Origin: an uncultured Neglectibacter sp.
GTDB lineage: Bacteria; Bacillota; Clostridia; Oscillospirales; Acutalibacteraceae
DNA length: 64,000 nt
Direction of reading: 5' to 3'
NCBI GenBank assembly: GCA_904419785.1
Contig: CAJFSY010000004.1
Span: 1 to 64,000 of the forward strand
Part shown: positions 17,275-28,000 of the stretch, piece by piece
Position numbering within the stretch: position 1 is the stretch's first letter
How the letters are laid out: each line of letters begins with the position of its first letter
Translations under genes and position numbers: made by a program
The notes under the pieces: model-generated
Told to the model about the DNA's origin: nothing
Databases searched by the model: none
Seen by the model: the letters and a program-made list of their open reading frames with translations, nothing else

Positions 17275-18288
17275 TTATTTTGTAAATTTCAGATCGATGT
17301 TCCCCATGCTGGTCTCGACTTCCAAAACGCAGGCGCCTCCAAGCTGGTCTTTCAAGTTGGAATTTCCCATGTCTGTTTCCTGCATGATCTGGTAATCTTT
17401 CTGATCACCCAAAATGGAACCGGTAATATTTCCGGAGTCGGCTTCCAGGTGGATGTCCGGGGAAGAAAGCTTTGTCAATTCCACATTCCCCATGCCGGTG
17501 GCGCAAGTCACCGTCTCACTAGCGGTGACATGGTCCAGCACACAATTACCCATATCGTTTTCCACATCCAGGGTGTTCCATGTGGAATCTTTGGATTGGA
17601 TCGACCCTGAACTTCCCGTCAATTTCCCATTCTCAAACTGGCAATCGTTGATATCCGTATTGCTCATGTCACTGTCGACAATCAAATCGCCGCCTGTGCA
17701 GGCTTGCAACTGGACATCCCCCATAGAGGAAATAATCTCCATTTTATCGGCGGCAGACACTTCTGTCACTTCCACATTTCCTGAATCCGTGGTTGCCGAA
17801 ACGCTTTCCCCTTGCAGCTGGGAAAGCTGGATACTCCCCATATAGGTGGTAATCGTCACGGTGTCCAGCTCTTTAGCAGGCAGTGTGATGGTCACATCGT
17901 AATCGCCCCCAGGACTGAGGTTCAATATCTGGTACCAGTTCATCTTTCCCGGACCGTCCGCTATAAAAGAATCCTTATCTTTCACCACCAGAGCGCCGTA
18001 TTCCATATAGATATCATACACATTGGAAGCGGCGTCCACTTGGAGTTCCTCTGCGTTTTCGTCTTTCCGGATCGTCACATTTCCCGAGTAGATGTTGACT
18101 TCTATCTCTTTGGGAGAATCTTTATAAAACACAGTCTCTTGGACCGCCTTCCCACCTTTGGGATGGGTAAAAGCGTTCAAAGAAAATCCCATAGCCGTAA
18201 ACCCGGCGCCGGATAACAGTATACCGATCCCCAGCAGGATACATCCCACAATCGTCATCAACCGAAGGATTTTTTTGCTTTGCTTCAT
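17275..18288 (-). CDS. DUF4097 family beta-helix membrane-anchored protein
   Basis: A 337-aa protein with one N-terminal membrane helix (about residues 10-33) and an outer region of short beta repeats. About ten turns repeat the pattern MGN/SGN plus a two-residue strand (for example YMGSIQL, DSGNVEV, SMGDVQL, DMGNCVL, GMGNVEL, SMGNIDL), which is the DUF4097 beta-helix signature. The family is linked to envelope stress modules. It overlaps the HAAS/DUF1700 gene by ATGA and forms the output end of a padR-HAAS-DUF4097 operon. Its molecular function is unknown. Confidence 0.88.
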   Translation of the reverse strand: MKQSKKILRLMTIVGCILLGIGILLSGAGFTAMGFSLNAFTHPKGGKAVQETVFYKDSPKEIEVNIYSGNVTIRKDENAEELQVDAASNVYDIYMEYGALVVKDKDSFIADGPGKMNWYQILNLSPGGDYDVTITLPAKELDTVTITTYMGSIQLSQLQGESVSATTDSGNVEVTEVSAADKMEIISSMGDVQLQACTGGDLIVDSDMSNTDINDCQFENGKLTGSSGSIQSKDSTWNTLDVENDMGNCVLDHVTASETVTCATGMGNVELTKLSSPDIHLEADSGNITGSILGDQKDYQIMQETDMGNSNLKDQLGGACVLEVETSMGNIDLKFTK

Positions 18289-18890
18289 ACCAATACCCTC
18301 CCTTTCTTGGTCAGGCTGCGCCACAGCCAGCGCCAGATCCATTTGCTCACCCGCACAATGCCCTTTGTGGTGTAATACAATCCCACAGCTGAGAGGACGC
18401 TAAGCCCCAGCAACGCCACAGCCATCCCCAGCTGAAACAGCCCCGCGGGCAAACCACCGCTGAGAATCCCAACGTCTAAAACCAGGAATGGCGTGCCCAC
18501 CATGCCCAGCAAGGCGGCGGCCAAAAATCCCAAGGCTAAGCCCACCAGCACAATCACCGGCACAAACAGCAGGATGTACAACGTCAGCAGCAGGCACAGG
18601 CCTGTGAGCAGCAGACTTCCCCACAAAGGGAACCCCAACACCAACAACACGATGACCCATACTCTCCGCCCAGTGCCGGTGGAAACAGGCGCTTCTTCCT
18701 CCTCCCCCAAGATTTCACGGGCCACGCTTTCGGGGTCTCCCAAGCCGCTCACCGCTTCTTCTTCGTTTTGCCCATCTTCCATCCGGTCGTCGATAAGCTC
18801 GTCATAATAGCTTAACGTGCGGTAACGCTCTTCCCGAGGCAGGTTGTGAAGGGCTGCTGCCAATTCGTTTAAAAATTCTTGCTTTTTCAT
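18285..18890 (-). CDS. HAAS/DUF1700 signalling membrane protein
   Basis: A 201-aa protein. Residues 1-65 form the HAAS domain (KQEFLNELAAALHNLP, then YYDELIDDRMEDGQNEEEAV and LGDPESVAREIL). Four hydrophobic segments follow between residues 75 and 180. HAAS proteins occur next to PadR repressors and are thought to act as sensory or adaptor partners at the membrane. It overlaps padR upstream and the DUF4097 gene downstream by 4 bp each (ATGA). Confidence 0.88.
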   Translation of the reverse strand: MKKQEFLNELAAALHNLPREERYRTLSYYDELIDDRMEDGQNEEEAVSGLGDPESVAREILGEEEEAPVSTGTGRRVWVIVLLVLGFPLWGSLLLTGLCLLLTLYILLFVPVIVLVGLALGFLAAALLGMVGTPFLVLDVGILSGGLPAGLFQLGMAVALLGLSVLSAVGLYYTTKGIVRVSKWIWRWLWRSLTKKGRVLV

Positions 18891-19240
18891 GTTATTCCAT
18901 CCTTTCTCCCCAAGCCGTCAGTCTCTTCTCCTTCTTGCGAGGCCGCAATGAACCGGTAAGCTTTCATAACGTCCTGCCATTCCACCAAAAAATCCCGGAT
19001 TCGCTGCCTGCCTTCCGCTGTAAGTCGATAGTATTTTCGCAGCCGGCTGTTGTGTTCCATAGAATAGGTGGTCACCATCCCTCCGGCCTCCAAACGTTTG
19101 AGGATGGGATACAACGTGGATTCAGAAATCTCCACAATGGGCGATACATCCTTGATGATTTGATACCCATAGGAATCCTTGGCTTGCAGCGCTGTGAGCA
19201 CGCACACTTCCAAAAGCCCTTTTTTCAGTTGGGCGTCCAT
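18887..19240 (-). CDS. PadR family transcriptional regulator
   Basis: A 117-aa winged-helix protein. LKKGLLEVCVLTALQAKDSYGYQI and ISESTLYPILKRLEAGGMV are the recognition core of PadR; the C-terminal helix (RIRDFLVEWQDVM) serves dimerisation in the short PadR-s2 type. It likely represses its own three-gene operon with HAAS and DUF4097. The ATG follows GAAAGGAG. An ATAC-N8-GTAT dyad overlaps its promoter. Confidence 0.9.
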   Translation of the reverse strand: MDAQLKKGLLEVCVLTALQAKDSYGYQIIKDVSPIVEISESTLYPILKRLEAGGMVTTYSMEHNSRLRKYYRLTAEGRQRIRDFLVEWQDVMKAYRFIAASQEGEETDGLGRKDGIT

Positions 19241-19271
19241 TTCCTCGCTCCTTTCCTCTGTTATCACTTAT

Positions 19272-19300
19272 ATTATACATCGCATAGTATTGTGCGTCAA
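19272..19300 (-). promoter_or_regulatory. padR operon promoter with overlapping dyad
   Basis: On the minus strand TTGACG (19300-19295), 17-bp spacer, TATAAT (19277-19272). The inverted repeat ATAC-N8-GTAT (19275-19290) covers the -10/spacer. PadR proteins are known to use ATGT-N8-ACAT-type dyads, so autorepression is plausible. Confidence 0.8.
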
Positions 19301-19371
19301 GAGGTATTCCTTTCATTTTTCTTACGGCTTCTTTGTAAAAATAATACGATTTCTTCCCCAGGCTTTGACAC

Positions 19372-19399
19372 AAAAAAAGACGGCCTTTCGGCCGTCCTC
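19372..19399 (-). terminator. Intrinsic terminator of the tandem GNAT gene
   Basis: Minus strand: GGACGGCC-GAAA-GGCCGTC followed by seven U residues, 13 bp after the GNAT stop. Confidence 0.9.
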
Positions 19400-19411
19400 T
19401 TTCTAAAGCGA

Positions 19412-20464
19412 TCATAAACAGTATTCCATCTGGCAGTCGCAAGGTTCCTTCTCCACATGGGAAAGAAGATATTCTCCTGCTTCCTGGCAGCCCATGGCAT
19501 GGTAAAACGCCTGGCTTTCCACGGAAGAATGGGCAGAGATATACAAGCTTTCTCCACCTAACCTCCGTGCAGATTCCGCCGCCAGCAAAAACAGCCTTCT
19601 GCCCAGACCATGGCCCCGCACATCGGCAGAAACATGGAGGCTGCTCAGGTCAGCGTACTGGTTTCGGGACCCTGCCAGCTTTCCCTCCACCGAGGCAAAA
19701 CCTTTCAGCTGCCCCGCCAAAAAGGCGCCCCACACCTGCCCTCCGGAACGCAATGTGTTCTTCAAACAACCACACAAGGTTTCATAATCTCTTTCCGTCC
19801 ACCGCTCGGTAAAGGCGATGTCTTTCACAACCCAGTTTCCATCTTCCTTGCGCCAGCAGCGCTCCACGATCTGGAAACGGTCAAAAAAGCGGAACAGGCA
19901 AGGGGTGAGTTCCCCTTCCCCTATGGGACGGAATTCCCGAGGCCGCAGCTTTTTGGAAAAATACAAAATCAGATCGTCGTCCGCGGCGCAAGGGGCATAT
20001 TGTTCCATCTGCGCGTCGTGATACCACACCCCGGAACCATCCGGTACATACCCCCGCTTGACGTAAAGCCGCTGGGCAGCTCCATACCCATTGTGGAGCC
20101 CTACTCCCAGGCAAATGGTGTCGCTGGTTTCTCCCGCCAAATCTTCCGCCACTTCCAAAATTTGATTGCCAATGCCCCGCCGCTGGAACTTTTCCAGCAC
20201 ATTGAAGTCGCACACTTCCGGCCAGCCTTTCCCAGCGAAAGCCCCGGCTGGGGCTTCTGGAAGCAGTGTGGTATACCCGGCCTGTTCCCCGTTCCAAAGG
20301 GCCACCAACACTTTCCGTAAGCCTTTTTGCTGCTCTTCCAAATACCGCTGGAACTGTTCCAACGGTTTGTTCCAACCCTGTGACGCGAACCCCTGGCAAA
20401 ACGCCTGGCAGTCCGGCTCTTCCATAGAGCGCACAATCAAGCTCTTGTCTCGATAATAAACCAT
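19412..20464 (-). CDS. Tandem-GNAT acetyltransferase
   Basis: A 350-aa protein with two GNAT folds. The first (about residues 8-160) has the acetyl-CoA loop QRRGIGNQILEVAEDL; the second (about 200-350) has VRGHGLGRRLFLLAAESA. Double-GNAT proteins often use only one domain for catalysis. The substrate is unknown. Three in-frame ATGs lie close together; the last (20464) is best placed, nine bases after GGAGG, while the earlier ones overlap or precede that site. It stands alone with its own terminator. Confidence 0.8.
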   Translation of the reverse strand: MVYYRDKSLIVRSMEEPDCQAFCQGFASQGWNKPLEQFQRYLEEQQKGLRKVLVALWNGEQAGYTTLLPEAPAGAFAGKGWPEVCDFNVLEKFQRRGIGNQILEVAEDLAGETSDTICLGVGLHNGYGAAQRLYVKRGYVPDGSGVWYHDAQMEQYAPCAADDDLILYFSKKLRPREFRPIGEGELTPCLFRFFDRFQIVERCWRKEDGNWVVKDIAFTERWTERDYETLCGCLKNTLRSGGQVWGAFLAGQLKGFASVEGKLAGSRNQYADLSSLHVSADVRGHGLGRRLFLLAAESARRLGGESLYISAHSSVESQAFYHAMGCQEAGEYLLSHVEKEPCDCQMEYCL

Positions 20465-20478
20465 CCTCATGCCCCTCC

Positions 20479-20513
20479 GAAAAAAGCGGGCGCGCCTTTC
20501 AGACACGCCCGCT
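20479..20513 (-). terminator. Intrinsic terminator of the car-dap-araD block
   Basis: Minus strand: AGCGGGCGTG and CGCGCCCGCT form a stem (one G-U) followed by six U residues. It lies just after the araD stop. Confidence 0.9.
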
Positions 20514-20522
20514 CAAACATGT

Positions 20523-21218
20523 TTATTTTCCTTGCCCGTAATAGGCATTGGCCCCGTGCTTTCGCAGATAATGCTTATCCAGCAGTTCCTGCTGCATAGC
20601 GGGCAGAGCAGGGTCCATCATCAAAGAATGCCAGGCCATAAAGGAGATTTCCTCCAGCACCACCGCGTTGTGCACAGCGTTATAAGCATCGGTGCCCCAA
20701 GTGAAGGGACCATGGCTTTGCACCAGCACCCCGGGGATGTCATCGGGATTCTTGCCTTGGAAGGTCTCCACAATCACTTTGCCTGTTTCCAGCTCATATT
20801 CCCCTGCTATCTCCTCGGGAGTCATCTTGCGGGTGCAGGGGATCTCCCCATAAAAATAGTCCCCGTGCGTGGTACCCAAAGGGGGAACGCCACGGCCCAT
20901 CTGGCTGAAAATAGTAGCCCAACGGCTGTGGGTATGCACCACGCCCCCAATGTTGGGGAAAGACCGGTACAGTTCACAATGTGTATCGGTATCGGATGAA
21001 GGGTTCCACTTGCCCTCAACCTTTTTGCCGGTACGCACGTCCACCAGCACCATATCCTCCGGAGAAAGCTTTTCATACTCCACACCGCTGGGCTTGATGG
21101 CCATAACGCCGCTTTCCCGGTCGATCCCGCTGACATTGCCCCAGGTGAAGGTCACCAGATGATGCTCCGGCAGCAGCATGTTGGCCCGGTACACTTGTTC
21201 TTTCAGTTGCTCCAACAT
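20523..21218 (-). CDS. araD: L-ribulose-5-phosphate 4-epimerase
   Basis: A 231-aa class II aldolase-fold enzyme. TWGNVSG and KPSG bind the phosphate, SSDTDTH holds the catalytic Asp region, and HTHS supplies the zinc histidines, with the third in SHGPF. It converts L-ribulose 5-phosphate to D-xylulose 5-phosphate in arabinose (or ascorbate-type) breakdown. No araA or araB lies beside it; it follows dapL by 48 bp on the same strand. An FGGY kinase is 32 kb away. Start ATG follows GAGGAGGAG. Confidence 0.93.
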   Translation of the reverse strand: MLEQLKEQVYRANMLLPEHHLVTFTWGNVSGIDRESGVMAIKPSGVEYEKLSPEDMVLVDVRTGKKVEGKWNPSSDTDTHCELYRSFPNIGGVVHTHSRWATIFSQMGRGVPPLGTTHGDYFYGEIPCTRKMTPEEIAGEYELETGKVIVETFQGKNPDDIPGVLVQSHGPFTWGTDAYNAVHNAVVLEEISFMAWHSLMMDPALPAMQQELLDKHYLRKHGANAYYGQGK

Positions 21219-21266
21219 ACGAAACTCCTCCTCTATAGAATGCCCCTCCGCGCAAGGGTCAAGTCT

Positions 21267-22451
21267 TTACTTTTGCAGCTTTTGGATACGCTCCATGGCT
21301 TCGATGGTCTTTGCCGCGTCGCCAAAAGCGGTAAGGCGGAAGTATCCTTCGCCGTTTTTGCCAAAGCCTTCGCCAGGAGTACCTACGATCTCCGCGTTGT
21401 GCAGCAGATAGTCGAAATATTCCCAAGAGCCCATACCGCCCGGGCACTTCAACCAGATATAGGGGGAATTGGTGCCGCCGGTGAACCACACGCCCATTTT
21501 GGTAAAGGCGTCCATCATCACCTGGGCGTTCTTCTGGTAATAGGCAATGGTATCCAAGATCTGCTTATGGCCTTCGGGAGTGAACACGGCTTCGGCGGCC
21601 CGCTGGGTGATATAGCTGGTGCCGTTGAACTTGCAGCCCTGGCGGCGCTGCCACAGCTTTGAAACCTGTACGCCGTCCATTACCAGCTCTTTGCGGATGA
21701 CAGTATAACCGCAGCGCATACCGGTAAAGCCGGCAGTCTTGGAGAAGGAGCAGAACTCGATGGCGCACTTCTCCGCACCGGGAATCTCGAAAATGCTGTG
21801 GGGCAGTCCGGGCTGGGTGATAAAGGCCTCATACGCCGCGTCAAACAGGATGACCGCCTTCTGGTCCAGGGCGTAATCCACCCAGGCTTTCAGCTGTTCT
21901 TTGTTGTACGTGGCGCCAGTGGGGTTGTTGGGAGAGCAGAGATAGATAATATCCGCTTTCCGGCTGGGATCGGGCAAAGGCAAAAAGCCGTTTTCCTCGT
22001 TGGCATCGATATACTCGATCTTCCGGCCGGAGATGATATTGGTATCCACATACACGGGATACACCGGGTCGGGCACCAGCACGGTGTTGTCCACATCGAA
22101 CAAATCCACAATATTGCCTACGTCGCTCTTGGCGCCATCGCCCACGAACACTTCCGAAGGGTCCATATCCACCCCGAAATTTTTATAATATCCGGCGATG
22201 GCTTCCCGCAAAAAGGGATAACCGTCGCTGTCGGGGGAGTAGCCGTGGAATGTCTCTTTATGGGCCTGTTCCTCAGTGGCTTTGTGCATGGCTTCGATCA
22301 CCGCAGGCGCCAAAGGCATGGTCACGTCGCCGATACCCATTTTGATGATGCTGTTCTCCGGATGTTCCTGCGTATAAGCCGCGACCTTCTTGGCGATGGT
22401 CACAAACAGGTAGCTTTGTTGTAAATTCTGAAAATTGCCGTTCAGTTTCAT
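21267..22451 (-). CDS. dapL: LL-diaminopimelate aminotransferase
   Basis: A 394-aa class I PLP aminotransferase. The PLP Lys is in SFSKTAGFTGMR, and the substrate-side features GIGDVTMPL, YSPDSDGYPFLREAI and CSPNNPTGA match DapL rather than other aminotransferases. DapL converts tetrahydrodipicolinate directly to LL-DAP, bypassing the succinylase or acetylase route. Its product is the substrate of DapF, which is encoded two genes upstream. An AAGGGGC site precedes the ATG. Confidence 0.93.
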   Translation of the reverse strand: MKLNGNFQNLQQSYLFVTIAKKVAAYTQEHPENSIIKMGIGDVTMPLAPAVIEAMHKATEEQAHKETFHGYSPDSDGYPFLREAIAGYYKNFGVDMDPSEVFVGDGAKSDVGNIVDLFDVDNTVLVPDPVYPVYVDTNIISGRKIEYIDANEENGFLPLPDPSRKADIIYLCSPNNPTGATYNKEQLKAWVDYALDQKAVILFDAAYEAFITQPGLPHSIFEIPGAEKCAIEFCSFSKTAGFTGMRCGYTVIRKELVMDGVQVSKLWQRRQGCKFNGTSYITQRAAEAVFTPEGHKQILDTIAYYQKNAQVMMDAFTKMGVWFTGGTNSPYIWLKCPGGMGSWEYFDYLLHNAEIVGTPGEGFGKNGEGYFRLTAFGDAAKTIEAMERIQKLQK

Positions 22452-22510
22452 GCCCCTTCGATCCTTTCTAAAAATCGTATTGTTTTACTCTGGTATTTTC
22501 AAAGTGCCCA

Positions 22511-24127
22511 TCACTTTTCCCGGGCCGCGCGGTATTCCACCGCGGCGCTGATAAACCCTTTGAACAAGGGATGAGCCCGGTTGGGCCGGGATTTGAACTC
22601 CGGATGGAACTGCCCTGCCACAAAGAAATCGTTCTGGGGGATCTCCACCGTTTCCACGATGCGCCCATCGGGGGAAGTGCCGCTGATCACCATACCGGCC
22701 TTCTCCACCGTTTCCCGATAGTCATTATTGAACTCATACCGGTGGCGATGGCGCTCTTGGACAAGCTCTTTACCATAGCACTCCATCATTTTGGTACCAG
22801 GTTTGATTTGGCAGGGATAACTTCCCAGCCGCAAGGTTCCGCCTTTATTGATGTTCTTATTCTGGTCAGGCATAAAATCGATAACCTTGTTCAGGCCGTA
22901 CTCGTCAAATTCTCCGGAGTTGGCGTCTTTAATGCCGCACACGTTCCGGCAGAACTCGATAACAGCGATCTGCATACCCAAACAGATTCCCAGGTAAGGC
23001 ACGTTGTTTTCCCGCGCGTACTTTGCCGCCAGCACCATACCTTCGATGCCACGGCTGCCAAACCCACCGGGCAGGATGATACCATCAATGCTTCCCAGCC
23101 GGGCGGAGATGTTCTCTTCGGTAAGGGTTTCGGAATCCACCCAATCGATCTCCACGCGGGCGCTGTAATCATACCCAGCATGGCGCAGAGCCTCCATAAC
23201 GGAAAGGTACGCGTCGTGAAGCTTCACATACTTGCCCACCAGGGCGATGCGCACCAGTTTTTTCCGATTGCGGATCTTTTCCACCATTTCCAGCCATTCC
23301 GACATATCCGGCTCCGGGGTCTCAAGGCACAGTTCCCGGCAGACAATATCTGAAAAGTGGTTCTTCTCCAACATGATCGGCGCTTCATACAGCACAGGGA
23401 TCGTCAGGTTTTCGATGACGCAGTCCGGCTGCACATTGCAGAACAGGGCGATCTTGTGGAAAATGCTCTGGTCGGTAATGGGTTCGTCGGTGCGCAGCAC
23501 AATGATGTCTGGCTTAATGCCCATAGACTGCAATTCTTTTACAGAGTGCTGGGTGGGTTTTGATTTGTGTTCCCCGGAACTTTTCAAGTAAGGTACCAAT
23601 GTCACGTGGATAAACAGGGAATTTTCCTTTCCCACTTCTTGAGACACCTGGCGGATAGCCTCCAGGAAAGGCTGGCTCTCGATATCGCCGGCGGTGCCGC
23701 CTATCTCGGTGATGACGATATCCGCGTTGGACTTCTGACCAACGCTGTAGATAAAGTTCTTGATTTCGGAAGTAATGTGGGGAATCACCTGGATGGTCTC
23801 TCCCAGATATTCGCCCCGGCGCTCCTTATTGAGCACATTCCAATACACCTTGCCGGTAGTCAAGTTGGAAAACTTGTTCAAATTCTCGTCGATGAACCGC
23901 TCATAATGGCCCAGGTCCAGGTCAGTTTCCAAACCGTCCTCCGTGACATACACTTCTCCATGCTGGTAAGGACTCATTGTGCCTGGGTCCACGTTAATAT
24001 AAGGGTCCAGCTTCTGAGCGGCCACTTTCAGCCCACGGGCTTTCAGCAGGCGTCCCAAGGACGCCGCGGTAATTCCTTTTCCCAAACCGGAGACCACTCC
24101 TCCGGTGACAAATATATATTTCGCCAA
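22511..24127 (-). CDS. pyrG: CTP synthase
   Basis: A 538-aa enzyme of normal length. The N-terminal synthase part has [19 protein letters not shown] (ATP-binding). The C-terminal class I glutamine amidotransferase has LPGGFGSRG, the Cys nucleophile in LGICLGMQ, and the His/Glu in QFHPEF. It aminates UTP to CTP using glutamine. Translation starts at TTG, nine bases after AGGAGG. It lies 16 bp after dapF in the same direction. Confidence 0.97.
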   Translation of the reverse strand: MAKYIFVTGGVVSGLGKGITAASLGRLLKARGLKVAAQKLDPYINVDPGTMSPYQHGEVYVTEDGLETDLDLGHYERFIDENLNKFSNLTTGKVYWNVLNKERRGEYLGETIQVIPHITSEIKNFIYSVGQKSNADIVITEIGGTAGDIESQPFLEAIRQVSQEVGKENSLFIHVTLVPYLKSSGEHKSKPTQHSVKELQSMGIKPDIIVLRTDEPITDQSIFHKIALFCNVQPDCVIENLTIPVLYEAPIMLEKNHFSDIVCRELCLETPEPDMSEWLEMVEKIRNRKKLVRIALVGKYVKLHDAYLSVMEALRHAGYDYSARVEIDWVDSETLTEENISARLGSIDGIILPGGFGSRGIEGMVLAAKYARENNVPYLGICLGMQIAVIEFCRNVCGIKDANSGEFDEYGLNKVIDFMPDQNKNINKGGTLRLGSYPCQIKPGTKMMECYGKELVQERHRHRYEFNNDYRETVEKAGMVISGTSPDGRIVETVEIPQNDFFVAGQFHPEFKSRPNRAHPLFKGFISAAVEYRAAREK

Positions 24128-24143
24128 ATCCTTCCACCTCCTG

Positions 24144-24992
24144 TCAGATCTTCACAGTTCCTTCAAACACAGTAACGGCCTCACCGGTCATCCACACGCG
24201 GCTGCCCTCCACTCGGATGGTCAGATCACCGCCCCGCAAACGCACCAGGATATCTTCCCCGGCCGGGCAATGGCCGCAAAGGATCGCCGCCACCGCGCTG
24301 GCACAGGCCCCGGTACCGCAGGCCATGGTCTCGCCGCTGCCACGTTCCCATACACGCATTTTCAGCGTGTGGGAATCCAGCACCTGGATAAACTCCGTAT
24401 TCACCTGCTGGGGGAAAATGGGGTCGTGCTCAAACAGAGGGCCTATCTCGCACAAGTTTAGGTCGTCCGGGTCCCCGCCGAAAATTACGCAATGGGGATT
24501 GCCCATGGACACACAGGTGATCTCATAAATGCCTCCCGCCACTTCTACGTTCTGTCCCACCACACGTTCTCCGGGCAGGTTCACCGGTATATCTGCCGGG
24601 GTGAGGATGGCGTCGCCCATATCCACGGTAACAGACCCAGCTTCCCCGTTCTGCTCATGGATCAGGCAAGTCTTAATGCCGCTGAGGGTCTCGATCTTCA
24701 GTTCCTGTTTCCGGGCGATGCCGTGGTCATACACATATTTCGCCACGCAGCGAATGCCGTTGCCGCACATCTTTCCCTCGCTGCCATCCAGATTGAACAT
24801 GCGCATTTTTGCGTCCGCCACTTCCGAAGGGCAAATCAGGATGACCCCGTCGCCGCCAATGCCTTTGTGCCGGTCGGATAACCGCACCGCCAAGGCGCTG
24901 GGGTCCTCCACCTGTTCCTCAAAACAGTTGATATAAACATAGTCGTTGCCGCAGCCGTGCATCTTTGTAAACCGCAGTATCTTATCAGCCAT
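24144..24992 (-). CDS. dapF: Diaminopimelate epimerase, stand-alone copy
   Basis: A 282-aa DapF of standard length. The N-terminal motif [11 protein letters not shown] is canonical. The two catalytic cysteines lie in MCGNGIRC and [10 protein letters not shown]. It converts LL-DAP to meso-DAP for peptidoglycan and lysine. The ATG follows GAAAGGGGAAGG. It sits 107 bp downstream of carB, whose C-terminus carries a second DapF domain very similar in sequence around the active site. Both copies appear functional by motif. Confidence 0.96.
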   Translation of the reverse strand: MADKILRFTKMHGCGNDYVYINCFEEQVEDPSALAVRLSDRHKGIGGDGVILICPSEVADAKMRMFNLDGSEGKMCGNGIRCVAKYVYDHGIARKQELKIETLSGIKTCLIHEQNGEAGSVTVDMGDAILTPADIPVNLPGERVVGQNVEVAGGIYEITCVSMGNPHCVIFGGDPDDLNLCEIGPLFEHDPIFPQQVNTEFIQVLDSHTLKMRVWERGSGETMACGTGACASAVAAILCGHCPAGEDILVRLRGGDLTIRVEGSRVWMTGEAVTVFEGTVKI

Positions 24993-25099
24993 TGCCTTCC
25001 CCTTTCTCGCTGTGTTCTTTTCATTTCTTCGGGAAATCCACAAAGGACTTTCCAAGGGGAAAGTCCTTTAGGATTTTTTCATATAGAACCGTCCGGCGT

Positions 25100-28000
25100 T
25101 TACACTTCTACTACGCCGTCATAGACCTTTTCGGCCTTGCCGGTCATCAAGACACGCTCGTCGGTATAGTTGATTTTCAACTCGCCGCCCTTCAAAATCA
25201 CCCGGATATCCTTTCCTTTCTCACAATATCCGTTGAGGGTGGCCGCTACCACGGCGGCGCAGGTACCAGTGCCGCAGGCCATGGTCTCGCCGCTGCCACG
25301 CTCCCAAATGCGGGCTTTCAAGGTGTGCTTGTCGATGACCTCTACAAAACCTACGTTCACCCGCTCGGGGAACATGGGATCGTATTCGAACTTGGGACCC
25401 AGGTCCTCCAAATCCAGCTTGTCCACAGAGGGCACAAACACGGTACAATGAGGGTTGCCCATAGAGCAGCAGGTGATCCGGTATACGTTGCCGCCGATGG
25501 AGATGGGCTTGTCCACCACTTTATCCCCTTCCAGACGTACGGGGATCTTCTCCGGGGACAGTTCCGCTTTGCCCATGTCTACCGTCACCTTGGATACCAG
25601 GCCGTTCTTGGTCACCACAGTGCATTCCTTTACACCGCTCTTGGTGTCGATGTGCAGCACATAGCGGCCCTCGCCCACCTTCTCGCCCCGGGCGATGTTG
25701 TTGTCGAACAGGTACTTGGCCACGCAGCGGATACCGTTACCGCACATCATGCCTTCGCTGCCGTCCAGGTTGAACATGCGCATCTGAGCGTCGGCAACAT
25801 CCGAGGGGCAGATCAAGATCACACCGTCGCCGCCCACGCCGTTGTGCCGGTCGGACAGGAAGATGGACAAGAACTCGGGAGAAGCCACTATATTGTTCTT
25901 CTGGTCAAAACAGTTGATATAGATATAGTCGTTGGAACAGGCGGACATTTTGGTGAACCGCAGTTCCTGCTTGTGCTCTTTCAGGTTGTTGATATCGATG
26001 ATCTCCGTATTCTCAGGAGTATAACGGCTCATGAGAGAATCGGCCAGGGCGTTGGCAGTATCCAGCGCTGTCAGACAGGGGATTCCCAAAAGGCTGGCTT
26101 TCCGGCGGATCTTCACGCTGTCCCGGGCGGGATTGCGGCCCTTGGCGGAAGTGGAAATGACATAGTTGACCTTGCCGCTTTCCAGCAGGGTGATGGTGTT
26201 CACCGAGCTTTCGTGAATCTTGTCCACGATCTTCACAGAGAGGCCGACCTTGGCCAGCACCATGGCGGTGCCGGTGGTAGCGTAAAGCTGGAAGCCCATC
26301 TTGGCGAACTTCTTGGCGATCTCACCGATTTCGGGCTTATCCTGGTCACGCACGGTGATGAACACGCCGCCGCCTTTGGTCATCTTGTGGCCGGAAGCGA
26401 TCAGGCCCTTATAGAGGGCTTCTTCCAGGTTGTTGCCGATGCCCAGCACTTCGCCGGTGGATTTCATTTCCGGCCCCAGGTGGGTATCCACGTCGGTAAG
26501 CTTCTCAAAGGAGAATACAGGCACTTTCACCGCCACATAAGGGGAGGGCTTGAACAAGCCGGTGCCAAAGCCCAAATCTGTAAGCTTGTAACCCAGGCTG
26601 ACCTTGGTGGCCAGGTCGCACATGGGCACGCCGGTCACCTTGCTGATATAAGGCACAGTACGGGAGGCCCGGGGATTCACCTCAATGACATAGATTTCCC
26701 CGTCCATGATGATATACTGCAAGTTGATCAAGCCCAAAGCGTTCAGTTCCCGGCAGAGGGTCTCGGTGGTAGAGACGATCTTGGCGCTCATGTCGTCGTC
26801 GATGTCGGAAGCGGGATACACGGCAATACTGTCACCGGAGTGGATGCCGGTACGTTCCACGTGCTCCATGATGCCGGGGATCAAGATGTTCTCCCCGTCG
26901 CAGATAGCGTCCACCTCGATCTCCATGCCCGACAGGTACTTGTCGATCAGCACGGGGTTGTCCTGCTTGTGGGAGAGGATAATGGCCATATATTCCTGGA
27001 TGTCCTCGTCACAGTAGGCGATGATCATATTCTGGCCGCCCAACACATAGGAAGGCCGCATCAGCACAGGATACCCCAGCTGCTGGGCAGCGTTCAGGGC
27101 CTCTTCGGTAGTCATGATGGTATGGCCCTTGGGCCGCTTGATGCCGGAACGCTCCAGCAAAGCGTCGAACCGCTCCCGGTCCTCGGCCATATCGATGGTA
27201 TCCGCGGAAGAGCCCAGGATGGGGATATTATTCTGCGCCAGGGTCTTGGTCAGCTTGATAGCTGTCTGGCCGCCGAAGGCCACCACAACCCCCACAGGTT
27301 TTTCAATTTTGATGATGTCCAGCACGTCCTCGGGGGACAGGGGCTCAAAGTACAGCCGGTCGCCGGTGTCAAAGTCGGTGGAAACGGTTTCCGGGTTGTT
27401 GTTGATGATGACCACTTCATATCCCAGCTGCTGCAGGGACATGACGCAGTGGACGCTGGCATAGTCGAACTCAATGCCCTGGCCGATACGGATGGGACCG
27501 GAGCCCAGTACCACTACCGTCTGTTTCTGCCGGTCGCCGCCGATAAATTCCAGCGCCTCGTCCTCACCACCGGATTCCTCGGTGTCATAAGTGGCGTAGA
27601 AATAAGGCGTGTGAGCGGCAAACTCGCCGGCGCAGGTATCCACCATTTTAAAAGTAGGTTTCCGCTGGAACTTCACTTCACAGCCGGACAGCCGTGCAAT
27701 GGTGCTGTCAGGATACCCCAGCTGTTTGCCCTGAGTGTACAGTTCTTCCGTCAGCTGGCCCTTTGCCAGTTCCCGCTCATAGTTCAAAAGGTTCATCAGC
27801 TTAGAGAGGAACCAGCAATCGATCATGGTCTCTTCGTGCATTTTCTCGATGGTCACGCCACGCTTGAGCAATTCATACACAGCAAAAATCCGCTCGTCGG
27901 TGGCGTGCACCGCGATGTGCCACAAGTTTTCGTCGCTCTCCGCGGCAAACTTGGGCAGGTTCAGAGTATCCAGAGAGATCTCAGCGCCACGGACAGCTTT

